A DNA stretch of 64,000 nucleotides from Clostridiales bacterium CCNA10 (GCA_003573975.1 AP018533.1:3286319-3350318), one strand, 5' to 3'; numbered from the stretch's first letter, positions 1-8,250 are shown. Program-made: numbers and translations. The notes: generated from the sequence alone by a model not told the origin.

Positions 1-429
1 ACGCTGTTCTCCCGGTCCGGAGTCCGCTGGGTCGCCCCGGACCAGATCGACCGCTATATCTCCGGGGATGGGGTGGAAGTGACGTCTTATCCCGAGGGTT
101 CCCCTGTAGAGGGCAGCCTCTATGTGGACAGATTTTTGCAGGAAAAGGACCAGTATTCCTCCTTTCTGGGCGGGAACCAGCCCCTGTGTGTGATTCGGAC
201 GGAGCACACGGACGCCCCCCGGGTGCTTGTCATTCGGGACTCCTATACCGACAGCCTGGCTCCCTTCCTCACGCAGAATTTTTCTGAGATCCACCTGTTC
301 GATCCCCGTATGAATCTGACCAGCGTAAAGGGCTATGTGGAGGAGAATCAGATCGACTCCGTCGTGGTGCTGTACAGCATCGCCAACTTTACGGCAGAGG
401 GAAACCAGATGTTCGTCTTGGGCTGGTAG
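1..429 (+). CDS. DHHW-like surface/exopolysaccharide protein, C-terminal part
   Basis: The frame is open from the first base, so the gene begins upstream of the window; 142 codons are visible. The motif VLVIRDSYTDSLAPFL followed by HLFDPR and a closing hydrophobic VVVLYSIANF stretch matches the C-terminal part of the DHHW/AlgX-like SGNH-type proteins found in Gram-positive cell-surface and exopolysaccharide loci. The Asp-Ser pair in RDSY is typical of this fold. The stop codon TAG lies inside the first arm of a TGGTAGACC/GGTCTACCA inverted repeat and is followed by a strong terminator. The family call rests on a short fragment, and the substrate is unknown. Confidence 0.6.
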   Translation, partial: TLFSRSGVRWVAPDQIDRYISGDGVEVTSYPEGSPVEGSLYVDRFLQEKDQYSSFLGGNQPLCVIRTEHTDAPRVLVIRDSYTDSLAPFLTQNFSEIHLFDPRMNLTSVKGYVEENQIDSVVVLYSIANFTAEGNQMFVLGW

Positions 430-545
430 ACCGCGGCGGTCTACCAAATGTCTACCAGACACAGCCCCCGGAAGCCTTGCGGCGCAAGGCTTCCGGGGTT
501 TTTTCTTTTGCCCGTTTTTGTGGCCGGTCTACCAGAGGTCTACCA
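424..545. repeat. GGTCTACCA repeat cluster, copy A
   Basis: Five copies of an 8-9 base motif: TGGTAGACC (424-432, inverted), GGTCTACCA (438-446), GTCTACCA (450-457), GGTCTACCA (526-534) and GGTCTACCA (537-545). The first two form a 9-bp inverted repeat with a 5-base loop. Two pairs have their TCTACCA cores exactly 11 bp apart, about one helical turn. The terminator sits between the two pairs. The same arrangement recurs at 37545-37669. Arrangement and conservation suggest a protein-binding array, but no binding protein is known. Confidence 0.8.
466..509 (+). terminator. Rho-independent terminator of the DHHW-like gene
   Basis: A perfect 15-bp stem (466-480 with 484-498), three-base loop GGC, followed by a T-rich run. 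The same stem-loop, with one more base pair, follows aroQ at 37587-37627. Confidence 0.9.
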
Positions 546-753
546 AGGTGATTTTTAGGACGGAAAAGCGGCAGTTTTTTCGGATTTTCTCCTGTTTTCG
601 CACGTTTTCAGAGGTGCAAGGGGCGTTATGCTCCCACAGAATGGGTGCTTCTCTGATCGTTGGTACTCTATACCTGACATTTGGGAAATACGATCCAACT
701 TCTGGAAGAGGATGACCCGCCCCTACAGCTTGAAAAATCAAGGAGGAATTCCA
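546..753 (+). promoter_or_regulatory. Conserved 5' leader of SLH gene 1
   Basis: About 85 bases after the GTCTACCA cluster (to about 630) are nearly identical to the leader of the second SLH gene (37670-37755), including a CGGCAGTTTTTTCGGATTTT block and a GTGCAAGGGGCGTTATGCTCC block. The two copies then diverge until about 25 bases before the start codon, where the AGGAGGAATTCCAATG ribosome site is again identical. I cannot assign a convincing -35/-10 pair in this copy. Confidence 0.5.
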
Positions 754-3606
754 ATGAGAAACCTGAAGCGTGCTCTCAGCCTGGGCCTCACCGCGACCAT
801 GATCTCTGGTCTGATGGTGATGGGCAGCAGCGCCGCGAGCTATGCGGACGTGACTTCCGAGCAGAATCAGGAAGCCATTGAGGTGCTCAAGGCCGTTGAC
901 ATCATGGTCGGCGACGAGAAGGGCAACTTCAATCCTGAGGCCAAGGTCACCCGTAACGAGATGGCCGTTGTCATGTCCAACCTGATGGCTTACAACGTGG
1001 CCAGCTACAAGGACACCAGCCCCTTCACCGACGTGCCCGAGTGGGCTGAGCCCTATGTGGCCGCCTGCTACACCAACGGCATCACCAGCGGCTACGACGC
1101 CAAGACCTACGGCGGCAACGATTCCGTTACCACCGCTCAGGCCGCTCTGATGGTCATGAAGGCTCTGGGCTACTTCCAGTATCAGTCCGACTTCGGCGCT
1201 GACTGGCAGCTGTCCACTGTCGCCCAGGGCAACAAGATCGACCTGTTCGACGATGTTGACTCCGGCGTCAAGGAGGCCATGACCCGCAACGACCTGGCTC
1301 AGCTGGTTCTGAACGCTCTGGAGTCCGGCACCGTTGAGGCCGACGATGACACCATCAAGTTCGAGAACGGCGATACCACCGTCACCGCCGGCAAGGTGAA
1401 GTACAACTTCATCACCAGCGGCAAGGACTATGCCTATGCCATCAACGACAAGCTGGCCACCGACAACAACGGTGAGTACTCCAAGGGCTCCATCGTGGAG
1501 CTGGGCGAGAAGCTGTACTCCGGCGACCTGACCAAGGAAGACGGCTATGACGATTTCGACCGTCCCGCCACCGTGTGGGATTACCAGGCCAAGGAGATCG
1601 GCACCTTCGCTGAGAAGGCCGACCACACCTTCACTGCCAAGGTGACCAGCAAGGAGCTGTACAACGAGGTCGGCAAGACCGCCACTGACAGCTACAAGTG
1701 GACCGTTTCCTTCAACGGCGAGACCGTGAAGTACGACGGCGACAAGCTGAACGCCAACAAGAGCGACGACGACAAGGACTTCTTCGCGAAGGCCACCGGC
1801 GAGAAGGCTCTGACCGGCAACGGCGTGGTCACCGAGGTCTTCGTGGACGGCACCGACAAGACCGTGGACGTGGCCATCATCGAGTACTATGCCGCTGAGG
1901 TCCTGAAGGTCGACGAGGACGACAAGACCATCACCCTGTCCGACTTGGACGAGGGTCCCGCTCTGACCACCGACGAGTTCGACTCCACCCTCTTTGAGGA
2001 GGACGAGATCGTCATCTACTCCTATGCCAATGGCGACATCCAGGATGTCTATGCCGCTGAGAAGATGGAGGGCGAGGTCACCCGCGTCCGCGCTGTCACT
2101 GATGACAGCAACGGCGACAACTTCGTCGTGGGCGGCACCACCTATAAGTACAACAAGACCGCTCTGGCCAACCGTCTGACCACCGACAACGTGGACAACG
2201 ACGTGGTTGCCTATCTGGACGCCAACGGCTATGTGGCCTACATCGATGAGTCCGCCGTGACTTACGATTACGCCTATGTCCTGTCCATGGGCACTGACGA
2301 CGATCAGTACGGCAAGGGCGATAACAAGGGTACCACCGTGTACGCCCGCCTGGTCCTGACCGACGGCACCATGGTCAAGGTTGAGACCGATGTTAAGAAT
2401 GGTGACACCAGCCTGAACAACCACCTCGTGTCCTACACTGTGGACAAGAACGATGTCTACTCCCTGTCCGACCGCAGCAGCGCCAAGATCAGCACTGATA
2501 CGGATCTGAAGATCGAGAACGGCGTGGCTGGCATGAACATCTCCTTCAACAGCAAGGAGCGCTATACCGCCAACTCCAACACCATCTTCGTGGTGGCTGA
2601 TACCGACGAGGACAGCTACGATGACTATGACTTCACTGTCTACACCGGCGTGAAGAACGTTCCTGACATTGACGGTCGTGCTGAGACCGAGGTTGTTGTT
2701 GCTACCGAGAAGGACAGCAACGTGGCCAAGGTGGTCTACATTGAGGACGCTGACACCGCCGGCACCGGCGAGGTCATCTTCGCCGAGGCCAACCCCAAGG
2801 CCAAGCGCGTGAAGGACACCGAGATCGGCAACTGGTATGAGATCAATGCCGTCGTGGGCGGCGAGATCGTCACCCTGCAGGTGAAGGAGAACTCCACCGC
2901 CGCTGACAAGCTGGTGAAGAATGTTGCGGCTGGCGTCGTGGCCCTGAAGAGCGTCACCGAGAACGCTGACGGCCTGGTCACCAGCGTCAAGCTGTACGAT
3001 GGGTACAACGATGGCGACGGCTATGTCACCGGCGTTGGCACCGAGAAGGCTGAGAAGTCCACTGTTATGCTGAAGTCCATCGATCAGATCAACGACAGCA
3101 ATGCTCGCTATGCCTGGACTGACGACGTGGTCGTGGTCCGCTACGACTACAAGGGCGACTTCAACATCTCCCGCATCTCCTCCATCAAGGACGACGACAA
3201 TGACGGTTACATCGCTGTTCTGGACGGCGACGTGATCACCGGCATCTGCGTCCTGGAGAAGGATGACAAGGGTCCTCAGAAGCCTCAGGAGGAAAAGGGC
3301 CTGGCTCTGAACTCCCTGTCCTTCTCTGATAAGGGCATGAAGATCAACTTCACGAACAACTCCGGCGCTGAGTTCCAGACCGGTGCGAAGGCTGACGTTG
3401 TCGTGAAGAACAGCAAGGGCACTCAGGTCTGCTCCATCAAGGGCGTTCAGGTAACCGATGGCAGCGTGGCTGATAAGGCCAGTGCCACCATCACCTTCTC
3501 TGAGTACACCGCTGTCCCCAGCACTACCGGTGAGTACACCGTGACTCTGACCATCACTGCTGGTCACGGCACCTTCACCGTCACTGATGTGCTTGGCACC
3601 ATCTAA
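754..3606 (+). CDS. SLH-domain surface-layer-type protein 1
   Basis: A 950-residue exported protein probably bound to the wall polysaccharide through SLH repeats. The start ATG at 754 is chosen because AGGAGGA lies at 741-747. Residues 1-31 form a signal peptide ending ASYA. Two SLH motifs follow (about 38-95 and 98-150), with FTDVPEWAEPYVAACYTNG marking the second. The rest is a long acidic, Asp/Lys/Thr-rich, probably beta-rich region without a family I recognise. Codon use is strongly biased, as in abundant proteins. It is a paralogue of the product at 37877-40615: the first 150 or so residues are nearly identical and the remainder is divergent but alignable (both contain TIFVV and a YTG-KNVPDI block). 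It converges on a tail-fibre-like gene. The C-terminal function is unknown; an S-layer or adhesin role is inference. Confidence 0.88.
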   Translation: MRNLKRALSLGLTATMISGLMVMGSSAASYADVTSEQNQEAIEVLKAVDIMVGDEKGNFNPEAKVTRNEMAVVMSNLMAYNVASYKDTSPFTDVPEWAEPYVAACYTNGITSGYDAKTYGGNDSVTTAQAALMVMKALGYFQYQSDFGADWQLSTVAQGNKIDLFDDVDSGVKEAMTRNDLAQLVLNALESGTVEADDDTIKFENGDTTVTAGKVKYNFITSGKDYAYAINDKLATDNNGEYSKGSIVELGEKLYSGDLTKEDGYDDFDRPATVWDYQAKEIGTFAEKADHTFTAKVTSKELYNEVGKTATDSYKWTVSFNGETVKYDGDKLNANKSDDDKDFFAKATGEKALTGNGVVTEVFVDGTDKTVDVAIIEYYAAEVLKVDEDDKTITLSDLDEGPALTTDEFDSTLFEEDEIVIYSYANGDIQDVYAAEKMEGEVTRVRAVTDDSNGDNFVVGGTTYKYNKTALANRLTTDNVDNDVVAYLDANGYVAYIDESAVTYDYAYVLSMGTDDDQYGKGDNKGTTVYARLVLTDGTMVKVETDVKNGDTSLNNHLVSYTVDKNDVYSLSDRSSAKISTDTDLKIENGVAGMNISFNSKERYTANSNTIFVVADTDEDSYDDYDFTVYTGVKNVPDIDGRAETEVVVATEKDSNVAKVVYIEDADTAGTGEVIFAEANPKAKRVKDTEIGNWYEINAVVGGEIVTLQVKENSTAADKLVKNVAAGVVALKSVTENADGLVTSVKLYDGYNDGDGYVTGVGTEKAEKSTVMLKSIDQINDSNARYAWTDDVVVVRYDYKGDFNISRISSIKDDDNDGYIAVLDGDVITGICVLEKDDKGPQKPQEEKGLALNSLSFSDKGMKINFTNNSGAEFQTGAKADVVVKNSKGTQVCSIKGVQVTDGSVADKASATITFSEYTAVPSTTGEYTVTLTITAGHGTFTVTDVLGTI

Positions 3607-3710
3607 TCTGGATCATTCCAAGATTATGATACAAAAGAGCACCCCCGGACTGAACTGCCCCAGATTATGCAGACAGTACAAAAAAGAGCCCTGGTAGGAA
3701 ATATCGAGTT

Positions 3711-4568
3711 TTAGTAGGAGAGGCGTCGCGCAAGCGGCGCCTCTCCAGTCTTTAACTGGATGCGCTCATGGTTATAAAAATGAATATAGCGGTCGATCAT
3801 TTCGTTGGCTTCCGGGAAGGTAGCCGGTTTGTGGCGGTAAATGCACTCCGTTTTGAGGATGGAGAAGAAATTTTCCGCCATGGCGTTGTCATATGGATTT
3901 CCCTTTCTTGACATGGACGGTGTAATGCCGTATGCTTGAGTCAGGTTGAAGTATGCTCGCGAGGTGTACTGAAATCCCTGGTCGCTGTGGAGGTGGAGTT
4001 CTGCAGCGACCTTCTTTTTCTCTCGCTTCATTGCCAGACGAATGGTGTCCAGAACCAGACCCACCGTCTGTTCCGTTCCGGTTTTGTAAGCCACAATACT
4101 GTTGTCGTAGAGATCCCGGATCATGGATAGGTACAGTACGCCCTGCTTGGTGTGGATGTAGGAGATGTCCGTTACCCATTTTCTGTTTGGCCCATCTGCG
4201 TGAAATCCTCTGTTCAGCAGATTCTCATACCTGTGGACCTGCTGCCCCATCTGCTGCCATTTCCTGCGGCGGCGGATCTCTGACAGCAGATCATATTTTT
4301 TCATGATTCGCAGCACAGTTTTAGGATTACAGAAAATGTTCTGACTTTTCAGCCATAGCCACATCCGCCGGTAGCCATAGGTACGGAAGCTGCGTTCCCG
4401 CTGCTGTGCGATAACTTTTGCAAGAGCGGCATCCTTCTCCGGCCTGTCCAGACGGTGGACAAACGCATAGTAGCCGCTTCTGGATACTGCAAAAAACGTG
4501 CACATGACGGATATTGGATATTCCTCTCTGTGACGATATATGATGTGGTATTTTACCCTTGCCCTCAC
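3711..4568 (-). CDS. IS3-family transposase OrfB (DDE integrase domain)
   Basis: A 285-residue catalytic subunit with an rve-type integrase core. The first catalytic Asp lies in WVTDISYIH, the second in LHSDQGFQYTS, and the Glu in NPYDNAMAENFF, giving the complete DDE triad; an N-terminal HTH_21-like region precedes them. The GTG start at 4568 overlaps the orfA stop in GTGA, with AGGAAGG just upstream, so translation is either coupled or joined to orfA by frameshifting. No classic A6G slippery run is visible at the junction. Confidence 0.93.
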   Translation of the reverse strand: MRARVKYHIIYRHREEYPISVMCTFFAVSRSGYYAFVHRLDRPEKDAALAKVIAQQRERSFRTYGYRRMWLWLKSQNIFCNPKTVLRIMKKYDLLSEIRRRRKWQQMGQQVHRYENLLNRGFHADGPNRKWVTDISYIHTKQGVLYLSMIRDLYDNSIVAYKTGTEQTVGLVLDTIRLAMKREKKKVAAELHLHSDQGFQYTSRAYFNLTQAYGITPSMSRKGNPYDNAMAENFFSILKTECIYRHKPATFPEANEMIDRYIHFYNHERIQLKTGEAPLARRLSY

Positions 4569-4879
4569 TTCCTTCCTGTGGACCGCAGAAAATCCCGCAG
4601 CAATTTGTTCTCCATCTGCAAGCGATGGATCTCATACGCCTGCTCTGCCACAATGTTTCTTGGTGCGGCATCTTTCCTCGGTCGTCCTTTGGGCCGTGGA
4701 AGGATTCCGGCTTCCAGCTTGCGTTCTTTTCTCCGCTCACGCTCAAGCAGCCTTTTTACCACCTGCTTATCCCGAAAGCCGTAGTGTTCTGCAACTTCCC
4801 GCTGGGTTTTCCCCTCTGCCAGCATGGCTTTGATCTCAGGCAACAGCGCTTGAATGTGTGTGTAGTTCCGTTTCTCCAT
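4565..4879 (-). CDS. IS3-family transposase OrfA (helix-turn-helix)
   Basis: A 104-residue DNA-binding subunit. Residues 15-50 (AEGKTQREVAEHYGF) form a helix-turn-helix of the kind that recognises the IS ends, followed by a basic region and a Leu-rich helix (IHRLQMENKLLRDFL) that would serve as leucine zipper for OrfA/OrfB assembly. It ends in a 4-base overlap with orfB. Confidence 0.9.
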   Translation of the reverse strand: MEKRNYTHIQALLPEIKAMLAEGKTQREVAEHYGFRDKQVVKRLLERERRKERKLEAGILPRPKGRPRKDAAPRNIVAEQAYEIHRLQMENKLLRDFLRSTGRK

Positions 4880-4984
4880 AATAAGCCCCCCTGATGTAGT
4901 CTATTTTCCTACATCAGGGGGGCTTTTGTCACTGTCCGTTTTTACTGGACCGGTTCAGACTTCGGTCCGGGGTGCTCTTTTTAC

Positions 4985-5533
4985 TTATCCAATGGCAAAG
5001 TAGACATAGTTGGAATCCAGGCGGTTCATCTGACCGGAGTCGCTGTCAGCATACCAGGAGACCCGGTTGCCCGACCATGTAACAGTGTTCTTTGTGTCCA
5101 TGATGTAGCTGTCAGACAGATGGTTGTTGCTGTTGGTCATACCTGGGATCAGGAAGAGACAGCGGTGGTCGCCGTCCTTAGAGCGGACCGCGACAAACTT
5201 AGGGGGACGCCCCAGGGTGGCCGTAAAATCCAGGGTGCGGGGATGGGATTGTCCACAGGACCCATTCCCGGTGTAAGACCCGACCACCAGCTTCGTCACC
5301 GCCGCCCGGACGGCCTCCAGCGCCGCCGTGGTAGCCTTTTTCGCCACCTCCGCGGCCAGAGCGTCCAGGGCCGTCTGGTCGGCTTTTTCCGCCTGCGCGG
5401 CGGCCAGACCGCCCGAAAGATCATTCAGAGCCGCGTCGATCTTGGCGTTGTCCTCGTTGAAATCGGTGCGTTTTACCTGGTCGTCCGCCTGCCATTGATT
5501 GAGTGAGAAATGCTCCGTGTGATTGCTTGCCAT
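4985..5533 (-). CDS. Tail-fibre-like protein 1, constant N-terminus and variable C-terminus
   Basis: A 182-residue protein. The ATG at 5533 is preferred over an in-frame GTG at 5548 because that GTG is part of the ribosome site GGTGGAGGTG. Residues 1-85 (EHFSLNQWQADDQV, FNEDNAKIDAAL, then Ala/Lys-rich heptads) are almost identical to the protein at 40689-41222 and resemble the N-terminal attachment part of phage tail-fibre proteins. The C-terminal part (SYTGNGSC... YVYFAIG) belongs to a small beta-domain type common at the ends of tail and surface proteins, but differs from that of its paralogue. It converges on SLH gene 1. There is no signal peptide and no phage gene nearby. A role as a domesticated or tailocin-like binding protein is speculation. 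Confidence 0.75.
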   Translation of the reverse strand: MASNHTEHFSLNQWQADDQVKRTDFNEDNAKIDAALNDLSGGLAAAQAEKADQTALDALAAEVAKKATTAALEAVRAAVTKLVVGSYTGNGSCGQSHPRTLDFTATLGRPPKFVAVRSKDGDHRCLFLIPGMTNSNNHLSDSYIMDTKNTVTWSGNRVSWYADSDSGQMNRLDSNYVYFAIG

Positions 5534-5577
5534 AAAAAACACCTCCACCTATATTGGGCAGAGGTCAAAAGTAGTAC

Positions 5578-5600
5578 ATTACCATACATTTTATGGTAAT
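5578..5600. promoter_or_regulatory. Palindrome upstream of tail-fibre-like gene 1
   Basis: ATTACCATA-CATTT-TATGGTAAT, a perfect 9-bp inverted repeat 45 bp before the start codon. The same element with one mismatch precedes the paralogue (41267-41289). It contains a possible minus-strand -10 (TAAAAT), so it could be an operator. Confidence 0.55.
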
Positions 5601-5604
5601 TAAG

Positions 5605-5642
5605 CCCCGCCATGCCCTTTTCTCATGGAAAGGATGGCGGGG
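5605..5642. repeat. GC-rich hairpin of the duplicated module
   Basis: CCCCGCCAT (5605-5613) pairs with ATGGCGGGG (5634-5642), extended by CCCTT/AAGG inside. It recurs at about 41294-41331 next to the second tail-fibre-like gene. It may be a terminator on the plus strand (T-rich tail follows) or simply part of the duplicated unit. Confidence 0.6.
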
Positions 5643-5664
5643 TTTGTGTTTTTCCTGTCCTGCC

Positions 5665-5812
5665 GCAGGGGAGGGACTTGCCCCTCCCGCCTGGTTTCGG
5701 AATTTTTCGGTCAACGCTGGGGTTTCGCCCTGCGGAGGTGAACCGGCGGGCGGGTCAGGAGACCCGCCCGTCACCCCGTTGCGGGATGTTTTCCCACCCC
5801 TCCCCTACCACA
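5665..5812 (+). repeat. Dispersed intergenic repeat, copy 1 (partial)
   Basis: Contains the hairpins GAGGGACTTGCCCCTC and GCGGGTCAGGAGACCCGC joined by GGTTTCGGAATTTTTCGGTC and GCGGAGGTGAACCGGCGGGC. The same blocks occur at 41381-41590 and, inverted, at 49482-49695. This copy has only the left half of the longer element. No open frame is present; together with the hairpin it fills the gap between the tail-fibre-like gene and dus. Confidence 0.8.
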
Positions 5813-5880
5813 TTTCAGGAAAATGATGAAAAAATTGAACGGCGGACAGCCCGGAAAAGGCCATCCGCCGTTTGTTCCTC

Positions 5881-6837
5881 CTATTGTCCCTCCCAGCAGG
5901 CGTCCTGCCGCAGAGGCAGAGCAAAAATCTGAGCGACCGCCGCCTCGTATGCAGGGGAGTCCGCCGCCTTGCGGATCTGCTTCAGCGGCTTCTCCGCCCC
6001 CTGGAACAGGCGGCCCAGATAGCTCCAAAGCTCCTTCATGTGAAATACCGTGTTGCGCTGGCTGGCGAAGATCTCCAGATAGGTGTGGTAGAGCTCATCG
6101 TGAAAGGCCCGCAGGGCCTCCCGTCCGGCTCCGGGCCCGCCTTTGGCCTTTTGGACCAGAGCGGGGTCCGCCAGAAGCCCCTGACCGATCATCACACGGT
6201 CCACCTGGGGAAAACGGCGGGCAAACCGGGCGCAGTCCTCCGCAGTCACCAGGCCGCCGTTGAAGCACAGCGGCCCATGGTAGGCATCCACCGCCTGCTC
6301 AAAATACTCCACCCGCACCGGGTGCCGGTAAAAGCCCTTCCGCACCCGGGGGTGGACGATGAGCAGGGAGACGGGATACCGCCCAAAAATCTCCAGCAGA
6401 CGGGCGAACTCCTCCGGGTCCTCCAGGCCCAGCCTGGTTTTCAGCGACACCGCCACCGGGGAACCGGAAAAGATCCGGTCCAGCATCCGGTCCAGCGCCT
6501 CCGGCGCGCCCAGCAGGCCGGAGCCCTTCCCCTTGGCCACCACCGTCCCGGAGGGACAGCCCAAATTCAGGTTGACCTCGTCATAGCCCATGGCGGCCAG
6601 CTCCCCAGCGCACCAGAGAAAATCATCCGCGTTTTTCGTCAGAAGCTGAGGCACCGCGCGAAAGCCCTGGTTGTGCTCCGGCAGGACATTGCGCAGCTCC
6701 CGCTGGGTAAACACATGGTCCTGAGTGGGGGAGAGAAAGGGCATATAGTAGGCGTCCACCCCGGGGAACCAGCGGTGGTGGGCCCGGCGGAATTCCGAGC
6801 CGGTCACGCCCTCCAGGGGGGCAAAGTAATACTGCAT
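5881..6837 (-). CDS. dus: tRNA-dihydrouridine synthase
   Basis: A 318-residue FMN/NADPH enzyme that reduces uridines in the tRNA D-loop. The N-terminal TIM barrel opens with YYFAPLEGVTGSEFR, and the catalytic Cys lies in NLGCPSG (Cys94). KTRLG, VHPR and CFNGG are the expected FMN and RNA-contact loops. The C-terminal helical part (HMKELWSYLGRLFQ) is also typical. GGGAGGAG precedes the start. It follows trxB by 16 bases on the same strand, so the two are probably co-transcribed. The subgroup and the uridines modified cannot be told from sequence alone. Confidence 0.93.
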   Translation of the reverse strand: MQYYFAPLEGVTGSEFRRAHHRWFPGVDAYYMPFLSPTQDHVFTQRELRNVLPEHNQGFRAVPQLLTKNADDFLWCAGELAAMGYDEVNLNLGCPSGTVVAKGKGSGLLGAPEALDRMLDRIFSGSPVAVSLKTRLGLEDPEEFARLLEIFGRYPVSLLIVHPRVRKGFYRHPVRVEYFEQAVDAYHGPLCFNGGLVTAEDCARFARRFPQVDRVMIGQGLLADPALVQKAKGGPGAGREALRAFHDELYHTYLEIFASQRNTVFHMKELWSYLGRLFQGAEKPLKQIRKAADSPAYEAAVAQIFALPLRQDACWEGQ

Positions 6838-6853
6838 GGCAGGCTCCTCCCAG

Positions 6854-7771
6854 TCAGGACTGGCGCTCGTCCACCCAGCGGCAGGCTGCCAGTCCGGCTA
6901 CCGCCCCGTCGCCCACCGCGGTGGTGAGCTGGCGGACCGCCTTCCCGCGGCAGTCCCCCGCGGCGAACACGCCGGGCAGGCTGGCCTTGCAGTCCTCCCC
7001 GGCCATGACATAGCCCCCTTCGTCCAGCAGGAGCAGGTCGGTGAGGGCGCGGTTGCGGGGCTCCTGGCCCACGGCGACAAACAGGGCGTCCACATCCAGC
7101 TCCCGTTCCTCCCCGGCGGCCCCGTCCCGCACCCGCAGGCCGGTGAGGCGGCCGTCCCGGGTGAGGAGCTCCTCCACGGTGGAATCCATCCAGCAGCGGA
7201 TATTCTCCCGGCGTTCCACCTGGTCCACCAGACGCTGCTCGCCCCGGAACCGGTCCCGGCGATGGATCAGGGTGACCTGGGAGCAGGTCCCGGCCAGAAA
7301 CAGGGCGTCCTGAAGAGCAGTGTCGCCGCCCCCCACCACAGCCACCGGACGGCCGGGGTAAAAGGGGCCGTCGCACACGGCGCAGTAGGAAATACCCTGG
7401 CCCACCAGCTCTTCCTCGCCGGGCAGTCCAAGGGCACGGTGGCGCACACCGGCGGCCAGGATCAGCGCCCGGCATTCCCGCACCGCACAGTCGGTGATAA
7501 CCTGGAAGCCGGGGACGCGGGTCTGGAAGTCGGTCACCGTCTCATACTCCAGCTCCACCCCCAGGTCCTCCGCCTGACGGAGCAGGTCCTCCGCCAGCTT
7601 GATCCCGGGCACAGAGGGGACGCCGGGATAGTTTTCCACCAGGGGAGAGAAGTTGATCTGTCCCCCGGGGGCGTCTCCCTCCAGCACCAGGACGCGCTTG
7701 CCCGCCCGGGCAGCGTACATGGCGGCCGTCAGGCCGGCAGGCCCTGCGCCCACCACAATAATATCTGTCAT
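6854..7771 (-). CDS. trxB: Thioredoxin reductase (NADPH)
   Basis: A 305-residue flavoprotein. FAD is bound by GAGPAGLTAAMYAA near the N-terminus, NADPH by VVGGGDTALQDA, and the redox-active pair is CAVC at residues 130-133 followed by DGPFYPG. The second FAD motif VFAAGDCRG is close to the end. ATG at 7771 is preferred to the in-frame GTG at 7777 because GAGGTG fits the ATG spacing. No thioredoxin gene is adjacent. It leads dus in a likely two-gene unit. Confidence 0.95.
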   Translation of the reverse strand: MTDIIVVGAGPAGLTAAMYAARAGKRVLVLEGDAPGGQINFSPLVENYPGVPSVPGIKLAEDLLRQAEDLGVELEYETVTDFQTRVPGFQVITDCAVRECRALILAAGVRHRALGLPGEEELVGQGISYCAVCDGPFYPGRPVAVVGGGDTALQDALFLAGTCSQVTLIHRRDRFRGEQRLVDQVERRENIRCWMDSTVEELLTRDGRLTGLRVRDGAAGEERELDVDALFVAVGQEPRNRALTDLLLLDEGGYVMAGEDCKASLPGVFAAGDCRGKAVRQLTTAVGDGAVAGLAACRWVDERQS

Positions 7772-7911
7772 ATCCACACCTCATTTTGATCTGTGCGCCG
7801 GCGCCGCACAGAATAGCGGCATTGGAACGCCGATCTACACACGGTTTTCCCCATTTTACCGCAGAACGGTGGAAAAATCCAGAGGAGATCCCACGCTTCC
7901 GGGCCCGGGGC

Positions 7912-7945
7912 AAAAAAATCCGGGGAGCCCCTGTGGGACTCCCCG
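7912..7945 (-). terminator. Terminator of the rpsF-ssb-rpsR operon
   Basis: On the minus strand CGGGGAGTCCC-ACA-GGGGCTCCCCG is followed by GATTTTTTT; it lies 20 bases beyond the rpsR stop codon. The 140 bases on to trxB hold no gene. Confidence 0.88.
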
Positions 7946-7967
7946 AATCGGTACTCGTTGCGTTGGA

Positions 7968-8213
7968 TCAGTCAGTGACGTAGGGCAGCAGGGCGACCTG
8001 GCGGGCGCGCTTGATGGCCTCGGTCAGCTGGCGCTGATGCATGGCGCAGGTGCCGGTGGTGCGGCGGGGCAGGATCTTGCCGCGCTCAGAAGTGTAGCGG
8101 CGCAGCTTGGCAGCATCCTTATAGTCAATGCACTCCACCTTATCCACGCAGAAGGCGCAGACCTTGCGGCGCTTACGGCCGCGGGGGGCGCGGTTTTCAC
8201 GTTCCATAGCCAT
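7968..8213 (-). CDS. rpsR: 30S ribosomal protein S18
   Basis: An 81-residue basic protein with the S18 signature: KVCAFCVDK at the N-terminal side, [19 protein letters not shown], then [15 protein letters not shown]18 binds S6 in the platform of the small subunit. The Cys pair CAFC with a later Cys suggests a zinc-containing form. It is the last gene of rpsF-ssb-rpsR. Confidence 0.98.
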   Translation of the reverse strand: MAMERENRAPRGRKRRKVCAFCVDKVECIDYKDAAKLRRYTSERGKILPRRTTGTCAMHQRQLTEAIKRARQVALLPYVTD

Positions 8214-8250
8214 GAGAGAAACCTCCTTTTATGACCAGATACGGTCAAAG

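Larger units (their letters stand above)
3651..4957 (-). mobile_element. IS3-family insertion sequence (IS150-like), 1307 bp
   Basis: The ends are imperfect inverted repeats of about 40 bp beginning TGAAC at 3651 and ending GTTCA at 4957, flanked by a 3-bp direct repeat GAC (3648-3650 and 4958-4960), the target duplication size expected for this family. It holds two overlapping reading frames, orfA and orfB, on the minus strand. Both frames are intact, so the element may be active. It landed at the junction between stem and loop of a terminator. Confidence 0.9.
3631..4980. terminator. Bidirectional terminator split by an IS insertion
   Basis: Removing the IS (3651-4957) and one copy of the 3-bp target duplication rebuilds a terminator: arm AAAAGAGCACCCCCGGAC (3633-3650), loop TTCG (4961-4964) and arm GTCCGGGGTGCTCTTTT (about 4965-4981), with one bulged C. 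It would have served both the SLH gene and the convergent gene at 4985. The IS now separates the two arms by 1.3 kb. Confidence 0.8.

Noticed and set aside
529-3567. Very long minus-strand frame opposite SLH gene 1 (a similar one at 37817-40366)
   Set aside because: Shadow of a strongly codon-biased gene; low-complexity Val/Leu/Gly/Asp/His composition and no ribosome site.
4985-5533. Prophage remnant around the tail-fibre-like genes
   Set aside because: No integrase, capsid, portal, lysis or tail-tube gene lies nearby at either copy, and the gene recurs as part of the SLH module.
5534-5548. GTG start 15 bases upstream of the tail-fibre-like gene (same at 41223-41237)
   Set aside because: That GTG is part of the GGTGGAGGTG ribosome site; the ATG that follows has the proper spacing.
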